Part shown: in pieces, positions 1-6,388 of the stretch
Layout: every line of letters starts with the position of its first letter
Numbering within the stretch: the first letter of the stretch is position 1
NCBI GenBank assembly: GCA_015661095.1
Contig: JACVQI010000051.1
Coordinates: 1 to 10,328 of the forward strand
DNA: 10,328 bases
Direction: 5' to 3'
Source of the DNA: Gammaproteobacteria bacterium
Lineage (GTDB): Bacteria; Pseudomonadota; Gammaproteobacteria; Eutrophobiales; Eutrophobiaceae
The notes under the pieces: model-generated
What the model was told of the DNA's origin: nothing
What the model saw: the letters and a program-made list of their open reading frames with translations, nothing else
The model's database searches: none
Translations under genes and position numbers: made by a program

Positions 1-626
1 TGCCCGGTACCGAACAGGCTGTCCGGATTCACCAGGTACGGAACATAGACTTCCGTATAGCCATGCTCACGGGTATGCGTATCGAGCATCAACTGGATCA
101 GGGCCCGATGCAGATTGGCGATGGCGCCATTCATGACAACAAACCGGGCACTGGCTATCTTGGCCGCGGTTTCAAAGTCCATCAATCCCAGCGCCGCGCC
201 CAAATCGACGTGGTCTTTCGGTTCAAAAACATATTTTTTTGGTTCACCCCACCGTCGCACCTCTAGGTTGTCCGCTTCATTCCGGCCCGCGGGCACGGAA
301 CTATGGGGTGTATTCGGGATGTTGATAAGCAGATCCTGTAATTCCTGCTGGATGATTGCCAGCCCCGCTTCCGCCGCAGCGACTTTGGCGCCGATGGCTT
401 CCACTTCCGCCAGCAAGGGCTGTGTGTCCTTACCGGCCGCCCTGGCATTGCCGATCTCTTTCGACCTGCGTTTCCGCTCGGACTGCAACGCTTCGGTCTC
501 TATCTGGTTTTTCTTACGGCGTGCCTCCAGGGCCGCCAGTTTTTCCGTATCGAGCTGCACGCCGCGCTTGGCCAGCGCGGCGCTGATCTCCGGCAGGTTG
601 TTTCTGATTTTTTGCGGGTCCAGCAT
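1..626 (-). CDS. serS: Seryl-tRNA synthetase, N-terminal part (gene runs off the left edge)
   Basis: The enzyme charges tRNA-Ser and tRNA-Sec with serine in the cytoplasm. About 208 codons are present, reading from an ATG at 624-626 to the window edge with no stop. The protein opens MLDPQKIRNNLPEI, the standard SerRS start. A charged helical stretch follows (about residues 27-100, including KKNQIETEALQSERKRRSKE), which is the antiparallel coiled-coil arm that grips the long variable arm of tRNA-Ser. The class II core then begins: RFVVMNGAIANLHRAL, then HGYTEVYVPYLV in the motif 1 region and NPDSLFGTG at the edge. Active-site motifs 2 and 3 lie outside the window. The gene sits 18 bp behind the DUF190 gene on the same strand, so it is probably co-transcribed. 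A distant AGGGG is the only Shine-Dalgarno-like sequence. Identification is near certain. Confidence 0.97.
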   Translation of the reverse strand, partial: MLDPQKIRNNLPEISAALAKRGVQLDTEKLAALEARRKKNQIETEALQSERKRRSKEIGNARAAGKDTQPLLAEVEAIGAKVAAAEAGLAIIQQELQDLLINIPNTPHSSVPAGRNEADNLEVRRWGEPKKYVFEPKDHVDLGAALGLMDFETAAKIASARFVVMNGAIANLHRALIQLMLDTHTREHGYTEVYVPYLVNPDSLFGTG

Positions 627-644
627 GGTGAGATCTAATCCCCT

Positions 645-950
645 TTATTCGTTAACTTTGGCCGGCCAATATACAATATGGCCCGGTTTAATCGTTGTTT
701 TCAAATGGTCGATAATCGCCATGACCTTGTCGGGGGTATCGTAAAACTCGATGACGACGGGCAGGTCCAGCGACATGTCGATCAATTTCGATGAATGATA
801 TTTGCCGGAGTTACCGAAGCCGGTAATCCCGCGAAAAACGGTCACACCGCGCACCTTGCTGTCATCGTGGAGATACCGTAGTAATTCCTCCATGTGCGCG
901 GTGCTTTCATGCAGATATATCCGGGTTACCAAAATCTCCGAATCGCTCAT
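645..950 (-). CDS. DUF190 family PII-like protein
   Basis: The 101-residue protein matches the DUF190 family (PF02641), small cytoplasmic proteins with a ferredoxin-like, PII/GlnB-type fold. Their genes often lie next to crcB, but their ligand and partner are not firmly established. Visible features are the first beta strand (LVTRIYLHE, residues 7-15), the helix HMEELLRYL, the strand GVTVFRGI, the glycine-rich loop GITGFGNSGK (41-50), and LPVVIEFYDTPDKV leading to the second helix. The ATG at 950 is preferred over an in-frame start 15 codons upstream. It has a perfect GGAGG five bases before it, and it forms an ATGA overlap with the crcB stop. The longer form would add an unconserved tail inside crcB. 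Context suggests a soluble modulator of the fluoride channel, which is inference. Confidence 0.93.
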   Translation of the reverse strand: MSDSEILVTRIYLHESTAHMEELLRYLHDDSKVRGVTVFRGITGFGNSGKYHSSKLIDMSLDLPVVIEFYDTPDKVMAIIDHLKTTIKPGHIVYWPAKVNE

Positions 951-1321
951 ACTTGCCTCCCGATCACCATGCCCAGCCAGCAACCGATCAGACACAGGCT
1001 GACACTCAGTAAAACGTTCATCCCGGCGCGCAGGGGTTGCCCCGCTTCAATCAGATTCAGGGTTTCTATCGAGAAACTCGAAAAAGTGGTAAAGGCGCCA
1101 AGCAGACCGACCAGCAGTCCGGCGCGCCATTCAACCCCGGCAAGCATCCGCTCGCTCAGTAAAATATAACCTAAGCCCATCAATACCGAGCCGGTAATAT
1201 TTACCGTCAGTGTGCCGTACGGAAAGCCCTGACCAAACACGGCATGAATTCCGCTCGACATCCAGTAACGGAGCAAGGCGCCGGCCGCACCGCCAACCGC
1301 TATGACAAGGATAATCATCAT
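947..1321 (-). CDS. crcB: Fluoride channel CrcB/Fluc
   Basis: This inner-membrane channel expels fluoride; Fluc proteins work as antiparallel dimers. The 124-residue length is normal for the family and four hydrophobic segments are visible (about residues 2-20, 35-56, 67-88 and 99-120). Family motifs in order are GGAAGALLRYW (10-20, conserved Arg18), PYGTLTVNITGS (34-45, pore Asn41) and LLGAFTTFSSFS (73-84), where the helix-3 break binds the central sodium and Phe80 and Phe83 correspond to the phenylalanine track. Two adjacent ATG codons open the gene, and the first is used here; neither has a strong Shine-Dalgarno sequence. The stop overlaps the DUF190 start by four bases. No fluoride riboswitch was recognised upstream, but an inverted repeat lies 16 bases before the start. 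Confidence 0.95.
   Translation of the reverse strand: MMIILVIAVGGAAGALLRYWMSSGIHAVFGQGFPYGTLTVNITGSVLMGLGYILLSERMLAGVEWRAGLLVGLLGAFTTFSSFSIETLNLIEAGQPLRAGMNVLLSVSLCLIGCWLGMVIGRQV
956..960 (-). promoter_or_regulatory. Ribosome binding site that fixes the DUF190 start
   Basis: GGAGG on the reverse strand lies five bases upstream of the ATG at 948-950, inside the end of crcB. It selects the short form of the DUF190 protein and implies translation coupled to crcB. Confidence 0.8.
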
Positions 1322-1337
1322 TTATGACAGGTTCATG

Positions 1338-1365
1338 GATTTGATAGTGCGCAGTTTATCAAATC
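1338..1365. promoter_or_regulatory. Perfect inverted repeat upstream of crcB
   Basis: GATTTGATA (1338-1346) and TATCAAATC (1357-1365) are exact reverse complements separated by ten bases. A further partial copy, TATCAATC, follows at 1367-1374. The dyad sits 17-44 bases upstream of the crcB start. It could be an operator or an RNA hairpin in the crcB leader. It is not followed by a T-run in either direction, so a terminator is unlikely. No regulator is assigned. Confidence 0.45.
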
Positions 1366-1388
1366 TTATCAATCACTGTTTAAATATA

Positions 1389-1600
1389 AAACACAGAGGC
1401 ACAAAGAACTCAGAGAAAATATATGTTGCTGACTGTGTGATACTATTTATCGGAACTATAGACTTGACTGCGAATAGGTAACAAATATTATTTAACAGAA
1501 GTGCGGAAATTATTCTTTACTAGATGTGAATTTCAAATATATTTACTTTCTGCTTTAAACAATTTATTTTTTACTCGGTGTGCTCTGTGCCTCTGTGTTT
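1389..1600. repeat. AT-rich element bounded by an inverted pair of 27-bp arms
   Basis: The left arm (1389-1415) and the reverse complement of the right arm (1574-1600) match at 23 of 27 positions, starting with 15 identical bases (AAACACAGAGGCACA). Each arm is roughly three 9-bp units with a CACAGAG core. The 158 bp between the arms is markedly AT-rich compared with the flanking genes and holds no credible ORF. The whole of 1322-1570 is otherwise non-coding. The layout resembles a small non-autonomous element, but no convincing target-site duplication was seen. From memory, CACAGAG-type repeats are dispersed in many environmental bacterial genomes. The right arm lies inside the rarA reading frame. 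Confidence 0.6.
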
Positions 1601-2899
1601 ATTATTTTTTTTATTCAGATCTCTTAGTTGGTTGAGCTTTTCCTTGATCTTGATCTCCAGGCCGCGGTCGGTCGGAAAATAATAGCGCTCTCCTTCCAGC
1701 CCTTCCGGTAAATAATTCTCGCCGGCCGCGAAGGCGCCTTCCTCATGATGGGCATAACGATAATCCTTGCCGTAATCCAGTGCTTTCATCAATTTTGTCG
1801 GTGCATTGCGCAGGTGTAACGGGACTTCCAGCGATCCGTGTTCCCTGGCGCTTTGCATGGCGGCGTTATAGGCCGTGTACACGGCATTACTCTTCGGGGC
1901 GCAGGCCATATAAACCACCGCCTGGGCGATGGCCAGTTCCCCTTCCGGTGATCCCAGCCTTTCCTGGGTATCCCAGGCATTCAGGGCCAACTGCAAGGCC
2001 CTGGGATCGGCATTGCCGATATCCTCCGAGGCCATCCGCACCACCCGACGGGCGATATACAGGGGATCGCAGCCGCCATCCAGCATGCGCGCGTACCAAT
2101 ACAACGATGCATCGGGGTCGCTGCCACGGACGGCTTTATGCAAAGCCGAGATCTGGTCATAAAAGGCCTCGCCGCCCTTGTCGAAACGGCGGATACCGCC
2201 GCCACTGATGACCTCTTCGATTAACTGGTCGCTGATTAGATCAGCTTCCACCAGGTCTGTGGCTATTTCCAGCAGGTTCAGGGCCTTGCGGGCATCGCCA
2301 TCGGCTATATTCGCCAGCTTCCGTAAAGCCTGTTCCTCCAGTCGCAATGCCCGTCCGCCCAGTCCGCGCTCAACGTCGGTTAAAGCATGCCGAATAACGG
2401 CTTCGATATTTTCCAGGGTCAGCGGCTTCAGCACATAAACGCGTAACCGTGACAGCAAGGCGTTGATCAATTCGAAGGAGGGATTTTCCGTGGTAGCGCC
2501 GATGAAGGTAATGGTGCCGTTTTCAACGTGCGGTAAAAAGGCATCCTGCTGCGCCTTGTTGAAGCGATGGGCCTCATCGACGAATAAAACAGTGTCCCGG
2601 TTATAGACTTCCCGGTATTTATGGGCCTGATCTATCGCCGCCCGTATCTCCTTGATCCCGCCCAATACCGCCGAAATGGACAGAAACTGGGCCGCACAGG
2701 AATCCGCGATCATGCGCGCCAGCGTGGTCTTGCCGGTGCCGGGCGGCCCCCAGAACACCATGGAATGCAGGCGGCCGCTTTCGATGGCCGTACGCAGGGG
2801 TTTGCCTTTAGCCAGCAGATGTTCCTGACCGACAAATTCCTCCAGGTTGCGCGGCCGTATCCGGTCGGCGAGCGGGCGGTAATCCTGGGCGTCGGGCAT
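1571..2899 (-). CDS. rarA: Replication-associated recombination ATPase RarA (MgsA/WRNIP1 family)
   Basis: This AAA+ ATPase acts at stalled forks and single-stranded DNA ends, where it interacts with SSB. Counted from the chosen ATG (442 residues), the motifs are Walker A GPPGTGKT (51-58), Walker B LFVDEAHRF (105-113), sensor 1 GATTENPSF (134-142) and sensor 2 GDARKALNLLE (201-211). The C-terminal tetramerisation domain contains SALHKAVRGSDPDASLYWYARM, SEDIGNADPRA, CAPKSNAVYTAY, HLRNAPTKLMK and RYYFPTDRGLE. The ATG at 2899 is preferred over an in-frame GTG at 2911 because that GTG is part of an AGGTG Shine-Dalgarno sequence nine bases upstream of the ATG. The gene follows lolA closely, so it is presumably co-transcribed with it. 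The last nine residues, KHRGTEHTE, are encoded by a dispersed-repeat arm in place of the KRYR-type end of relatives. Confidence 0.96.
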   Translation of the reverse strand: MPDAQDYRPLADRIRPRNLEEFVGQEHLLAKGKPLRTAIESGRLHSMVFWGPPGTGKTTLARMIADSCAAQFLSISAVLGGIKEIRAAIDQAHKYREVYNRDTVLFVDEAHRFNKAQQDAFLPHVENGTITFIGATTENPSFELINALLSRLRVYVLKPLTLENIEAVIRHALTDVERGLGGRALRLEEQALRKLANIADGDARKALNLLEIATDLVEADLISDQLIEEVISGGGIRRFDKGGEAFYDQISALHKAVRGSDPDASLYWYARMLDGGCDPLYIARRVVRMASEDIGNADPRALQLALNAWDTQERLGSPEGELAIAQAVVYMACAPKSNAVYTAYNAAMQSAREHGSLEVPLHLRNAPTKLMKALDYGKDYRYAHHEEGAFAAGENYLPEGLEGERYYFPTDRGLEIKIKEKLNQLRDLNKKNNKHRGTEHTE

Positions 2900-2908
2900 A
2901 GTGTTATG

Positions 2909-2913
2909 CACCT
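2909..2913 (-). promoter_or_regulatory. Ribosome binding site for rarA
   Basis: AGGTG on the reverse strand lies nine bases upstream of the ATG at 2897-2899 and just after the lolA stop. It contains the GTG that would otherwise be called as the rarA start, which argues for the ATG. Confidence 0.55.
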
Positions 2914-2918
2914 GTGAA

Positions 2919-3578
2919 TCAACGGTTATCGATCACGTCCACGCCTTCCGGCGGCGTAAAACTGAACAGTTCCAGATTCAAGGTGGTGTTACGTTTGGTG
3001 TCGAGGAAAGTGATCAAATTTTTCTGGCCGAGGTTATCGAACAAGACCATCTTCATCAGATGATCCTGGTTAAAACCAAGACGGATGGTTTCGTATTGCG
3101 ATTCCAGATCACGGGGTGTCAGTTCCAGCCATTTTATATCGCCCTCGGCTTCCTGTTCGACCACGACATAATGTTCCTCTATTTTAACATCACCACCCAG
3201 GATTGCGGCGGGTGATTCGTCGATCTGATTAGTGATGGTTTTGATGCTCACCTGTTCCAGATCCTCGTCGTATATCCACAAGGTGATGCTGTCACTGATG
3301 ATGATCTGCGAATAGGGTTCCAGATAGGCCCAGTGAAACATACCTGGCCGGCGCATGTAAAATACGCCGACGGATTTTTCCAGCTCCATCCCGGTATCAT
3401 CATAGAGTTGCTGCTCAAAGGCGGCGGAATAAGTCTCTAGCCCGGTCAGGAATTCGTCGAGGACATGCGCAGAAGTCACTGCAGGTGAAGTCGTTGAAAT
3501 CAACAACGAGAGAGTGAAAAGTGAAAAGTGAAAAGTGAAAAGAAATCGTAATGTGTGATTTCTACAAAATTTTTCCAT
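2919..3578 (-). CDS. lolA: Outer-membrane lipoprotein carrier protein LolA
   Basis: This periplasmic chaperone takes lipoproteins from the LolCDE ABC transporter and hands them to LolB at the outer membrane. The 219-residue precursor is slightly longer than the E. coli protein (about 203). A signal peptide is visible: basic start (MEKFCRNHTLR), hydrophobic core (to about residue 28) and likely cleavage after TSA (35-37). The mature part shows LolA hallmarks: an amphipathic helix with LETYSAAFEQQLYDD, GVFYMRRPGMFHWAY (the RPxxFxW motif), SDSITLWIYDEDLEQ and the closing FSFTPPEGVDVID. Residues 13-22 are encoded by four tandem 7-bp units, so the hydrophobic core is partly repeat-derived. No clear Shine-Dalgarno sequence precedes the ATG. 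The gene is 37 bp behind ftsK and followed at once by rarA. Confidence 0.95.
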   Translation of the reverse strand: MEKFCRNHTLRFLFTFHFSLFTLSLLISTTSPAVTSAHVLDEFLTGLETYSAAFEQQLYDDTGMELEKSVGVFYMRRPGMFHWAYLEPYSQIIISDSITLWIYDEDLEQVSIKTITNQIDESPAAILGGDVKIEEHYVVVEQEAEGDIKWLELTPRDLESQYETIRLGFNQDHLMKMVLFDNLGQKNLITFLDTKRNTTLNLELFSFTPPEGVDVIDNR

Positions 3579-3613
3579 TAACCATCTTTACACTTTTAAC
3601 TTTATACTTTCAA
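3515..3613. repeat. Inverted pair of 7-bp tandem arrays around the lolA start
   Basis: Four exact TGAAAAG heptads occupy 3515-3542. Four degenerate heptads of form CTTTNNA occupy 3586-3613 (CTTTACA, CTTTTAA, CTTTATA, CTTTCAA), in the opposite orientation. Paired unit by unit across the 43-base loop, 22 of 28 positions are complementary. The lolA ATG (3576-3578) and its first codons lie in the loop. The left array encodes part of the LolA signal peptide and the right array fills most of the ftsK-lolA gap. Similar heptad arrays recur as dispersed repeats in other bacterial genomes, from memory. Confidence 0.65.
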
Positions 3614-3615
3614 CC

Positions 3616-5922
3616 TTAATCTATTGGCGGTGGCGGCGACGCCAGAACTTCACGGCTGCCGTTGCTTTCCAGCGGTCCTACCAGGCCACTAATCTCCATT
3701 TCCTCAACCATACGCGCCGCCCGGTTATAACCGATCTTAAGACGTCGCTGGATATAGGAGATTGAAGCCTTTCTGGTCTCGGTCACGATTCTGACCGCTT
3801 CGTCATACAGGGGATCGAAATCGACCTCTCTGGTCTCGATGCCGGGGATGGGTTCAGCGCCCCCTTCATTGGGCCCCATGACGATTTCATCCAGATAATC
3901 CGGTTCACCCCGGCCTTTCAGATTATTGACGACTTTATGTACTTCATGATCATCGATAAAGGCACCGTGAACACGTTTCGGGATACTGGTGCCCGGCGGC
4001 AGAAACAGCATGTCACCGTGACCGAGCAGACTTTCCGCGCCCATCTGATCCAGGATGGTCCGGGAATCCACTTTTGAGGATACCTGGAAGGCAATGCGGG
4101 CCGGGACGTTGGCCTTGATCAAGCCGGTGATAACGTCTACGGAAGGCCGTTGTGTCGCCAGGATCAGGTGCACGCCGGAAGCCCGGGCCTTCTGCGCCAG
4201 TCGGGCGATGAGTTCCTCCACCTTTTTACCCACCGTCATCATCATGTCGGCGAGTTCATCGACGATAACGACGATATAGGGTAACTCCTGCAGGGGCGGT
4301 GCCGGTTCGTTTTCGTTCACGGCCACGAAGAACGGATCCGGGATTGGATGTTTTTTATCAGCCGCGTCGCGAATCTTGCGGTTATAACCGCCGATATTAC
4401 GAACACCGAGGGTCGCCATGACCTTGTAACGCCGCTCCATTTCCGCGACACACCAGCGCAGGGCATTAGCGGCCTCTTTCATATCCGTGACCACTGGCGA
4501 CAGCAGGTGCGGTATGCCTTCATACACCGACAGTTCCAGCATCTTCGGATCGATCATGATCATGCGTACGTCCCTGGCGGTGGATTTATACAGGATACTG
4601 ATAATCATCGCATTCAGGGCCACCGACTTGCCGGAACCGGTGGTGCCGGCTACCAGCAGATGCGGCATCTTGCTGAGATCGGCCACAACCGGCTGGCCGC
4701 TGATGTCCTTGCCCAGACACAGGGTCAACGGCGAACTGACGATTTCATATTCCTTCGAGTTCAGTATTTCACCCAGCGTCACCAGATCCCGGTTTTCATT
4801 CGGGATTTCCAGACCGATGACGGATTTGCCCGGTATCACATCCACTACCCGGACACTGATGACTGACAGGGAGCGGGCCAGATCCTTGGCAAGATTGCTG
4901 ATCTGACTGCCTTTGACGCCTGGCGCAGGCAACAACTCAAAGCGGGTGATAACCGGCCCGGGATGCACCGCCACGACTTCCACTTCAACGCCGAAATCAC
5001 GCAACTTCAACTCCACCAGGCGCGACATGGCCTCCAGTGCCTCCTTGGAATATTGACTTTTCGCAGGCGGGGGTTTGTCCAGCAGACTGAGCGGGGGTAA
5101 TACCGAATCGGCCGGCGGACTGAATAAAAATTCCTGCTTCTCCTCTTCCGCCCGGATTCCGGATTCGAGACCTGAAATTATCGGATCAATCCGTGGCGGT
5201 AAGCGGTGTTCCACCTTTTCCTTTTCCAGCTTGACGACGAACTCGCGTTCGCGCCGGGCCTTACGACCCTCGGAAAAATCATTGTAACGGCGGCCGGCCC
5301 CATGCAGCGAGTTGAATACTTCCAGTGTGATGTGACCGGTGGTGTCCATCAATGTGAACCACGAAAATCCTGTGTACAGGGTTACCCCTATCAGGAAAGC
5401 AGACAGCATCATCAGGGTGCCGCCAAGTTCTCCGAAGGTACTTAATAATAATGTTCCAATGGCATCGCCGAAGATACCACCAGCGCCTCTCAGGGCATGG
5501 GGTAAATAGGAACCGGAACTGAAATACAACCAGGCGATGGCGCAAAACCCTGACAACGCCAGCAGGAAACCAGTGATCCGCATGACCAGTATGAAATTAT
5601 CCAGTGCCTGTTTTTGCTCTCTGGATTTAAAGATGCGCCAGCCATCGAAAATCAGCATGACGGGGATCAGATATCCCATGTAACCGAACAAATACAACAG
5701 GAAATTCGAGATCCAGGCACCAACGGCACCGGCCTTGTTATGGATTATCTCGGTAGACACGGCCTGCGACCAACCAGGATCGCCGGGGTCGTAAGTAAAC
5801 AGCGCAATGGCCAAATATACCGAGATGCCCCCTAATGAAATGAAGCCGATCTCCTTGATATTTCGCGCCAAGGCAGCCGCGAATGGTTCCTGCGCCTTAC
5901 GTTTTTTTGAAGCTTGGGCCAT
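3616..5922 (-). CDS. ftsK: DNA translocase FtsK
   Basis: This septal motor pumps the terminus region of the chromosome and activates XerCD recombination at dif. The 768-residue protein has a four-segment membrane domain (about residues 24-45, 66-93, 110-134 and 157-185) and a short charged/proline-rich linker (about 210-290). The RecA-like motor follows, with Walker A GTTGSGKS (426-433), Walker B VVIVDELADM (551-560, Asp555/Glu556) and LILATQRPSVDVITG (586-600). A C-terminal winged-helix gamma domain (about 700-762, with SYIQRRLKIGYNRAARMVEEME) reads KOPS sequences and contacts XerD. The short linker puts it in the SpoIIIE/Pseudomonas size class, unlike the very long E. coli protein. The ATG at 5922 gives the expected basic N-terminus MAQASKKRK. 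A reverse-strand TATAAT lies about 60 bases upstream. It heads the likely ftsK-lolA-rarA transcript. Confidence 0.98.
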   Translation of the reverse strand: MAQASKKRKAQEPFAAALARNIKEIGFISLGGISVYLAIALFTYDPGDPGWSQAVSTEIIHNKAGAVGAWISNFLLYLFGYMGYLIPVMLIFDGWRIFKSREQKQALDNFILVMRITGFLLALSGFCAIAWLYFSSGSYLPHALRGAGGIFGDAIGTLLLSTFGELGGTLMMLSAFLIGVTLYTGFSWFTLMDTTGHITLEVFNSLHGAGRRYNDFSEGRKARREREFVVKLEKEKVEHRLPPRIDPIISGLESGIRAEEEKQEFLFSPPADSVLPPLSLLDKPPPAKSQYSKEALEAMSRLVELKLRDFGVEVEVVAVHPGPVITRFELLPAPGVKGSQISNLAKDLARSLSVISVRVVDVIPGKSVIGLEIPNENRDLVTLGEILNSKEYEIVSSPLTLCLGKDISGQPVVADLSKMPHLLVAGTTGSGKSVALNAMIISILYKSTARDVRMIMIDPKMLELSVYEGIPHLLSPVVTDMKEAANALRWCVAEMERRYKVMATLGVRNIGGYNRKIRDAADKKHPIPDPFFVAVNENEPAPPLQELPYIVVIVDELADMMMTVGKKVEELIARLAQKARASGVHLILATQRPSVDVITGLIKANVPARIAFQVSSKVDSRTILDQMGAESLLGHGDMLFLPPGTSIPKRVHGAFIDDHEVHKVVNNLKGRGEPDYLDEIVMGPNEGGAEPIPGIETREVDFDPLYDEAVRIVTETRKASISYIQRRLKIGYNRAARMVEEMEISGLVGPLESNGSREVLASPPPPID

Positions 5923-5983
5923 ACTTAAACTGAATTAGCTAAAAACTCGCATAGGATAATGTTTATTAAGGAAGAATTCTATC

Positions 5984-6012
5984 ATTATATTGGCCAGAAT
6001 CCAGCCGTTTTC
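5984..6012 (-). promoter_or_regulatory. Probable sigma-70 promoter of ftsK
   Basis: A perfect TATAAT is read on the reverse strand at 5984-5989. The -35 region is weak: GAAAAC at 17-bp spacing or TGAAAA at 18. Transcription would begin near 5977, giving a leader of about 55 bases before the ftsK ATG. The weak -35 suggests activator dependence or low basal strength. Confidence 0.5.
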
Positions 6013-6028
6013 AGCAGATATTTCTGCT
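6013..6028. promoter_or_regulatory. Palindrome abutting the ftsK -35 region
   Basis: AGCAGA, TATT, TCTGCT forms a 6-bp perfect dyad with a four-base centre, immediately upstream of the predicted ftsK -35 position. It could bind a dimeric regulator. It does not fit the CTG-N10-CAG LexA box, although E. coli ftsK is SOS-inducible. It may be chance. Confidence 0.3.
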
Positions 6029-6056
6029 TCTGCAAGAGAAAATCATGCTTTAAACG

Positions 6057-6097
6057 CTAACCGGCTACCTGCCAGACCGGTATTTGCCGCGGGTTAG
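6057..6097. other. Imperfect hairpin of unknown role
   Basis: CTAACC, GGC and TACC (6057-6069) pair with GGTA (6079-6082), GCC (6086-6088) and GGTTAG (6092-6097). This leaves two 3-base bulges on one side (TTT and GCG) and a 9-base loop. It lies upstream of the predicted start sites of both divergent promoters. It is therefore unlikely to terminate either transcript and could be a DNA-level site or part of an unrecognised small RNA. Confidence 0.35.
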
Positions 6098-6356
6098 GGC
6101 TTTCTTACAACATATATCCCCGATAGTTCCTGTCCAGTGAGCACGCTATCCACGGTACAATACCCCCTTCCACCCCAGCCGGTTGGAACCTTCAAAACGT
6201 CCGGAAATAACCACCACCACTAGCAAACCGGTTGCCGGCATTGTTTCATACCATTGGAGATTCAGAAGACATTATGGAATTTACCCACGCCTGGATAGCT
6301 GCAAGTGATAGCTGCTAACCCGCATTAATTTCGTATTCTTGAAATTACAGGCGGGC

Positions 6357-6362
6357 TATAAT
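6357..6362 (+). promoter_or_regulatory. Probable -10 element of the DUF1820 operon
   Basis: A perfect TATAAT lies 26 bases before the DUF1820 ATG. No good -35 hexamer occurs at 16-18 bp (TATTCT at 17); TTGAAA at 6339-6344 is too close, with a 12-bp gap. Transcription would start near 6369 with a leader of about 20 bases carrying a weak AAGAG ribosome binding site at 6377-6381. Confidence 0.5.
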
Positions 6363-6388
6363 TAATCCTCATAAGTAAGAGCACCATT

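Larger units (their letters stand above)
5923..6388. other. Divergent intergenic region between ftsK and the DUF1820 gene
   Basis: No reading frame of convincing length or composition is present in this 466-bp gap. It contains outward-facing TATAAT hexamers (5984-5989 reverse, 6357-6362 forward), a palindrome at 6013-6028, an imperfect hairpin at 6057-6097 and a 9-bp direct repeat GATAGCTGC at 6294-6302 and 6307-6315. Related genomes often carry trxB on the forward strand here; nothing resembling a trxB remnant was recognised. Confidence 0.7.

Noticed and set aside
115..744. Forward-strand 209-codon ORF across serS
   Set aside because: It is antisense to clearly conserved serS sequence and has no family character.
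951..995. Longer DUF190 protein starting at 995
   Set aside because: The extra 15 residues overlap crcB, and GGAGG is placed for the ATG at 950.
1322..1570. Fluoride riboswitch upstream of crcB
   Set aside because: I did not recognise the conserved GGCGATGG-type core or its pseudoknot in this AT-rich stretch; a covariance search would settle it.
4348..4866. Forward-strand 172-codon ORF inside ftsK
   Set aside because: It is a shadow of the ftsK motor domain on the opposite strand.
3616..5922. FtsK truncated relative to E. coli
   Set aside because: Membrane, motor and gamma domains are all complete; only the variable linker is short, as in many gammaproteobacteria.
6274..6318. Fourteen-codon ORF as a leader peptide (ATG at 6274, TAA at 6316-6318)
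   Set aside because: It has an AGAAG six bases upstream but no codon bias, attenuator hairpin or regulatory residues, and it lies upstream of the predicted promoter.
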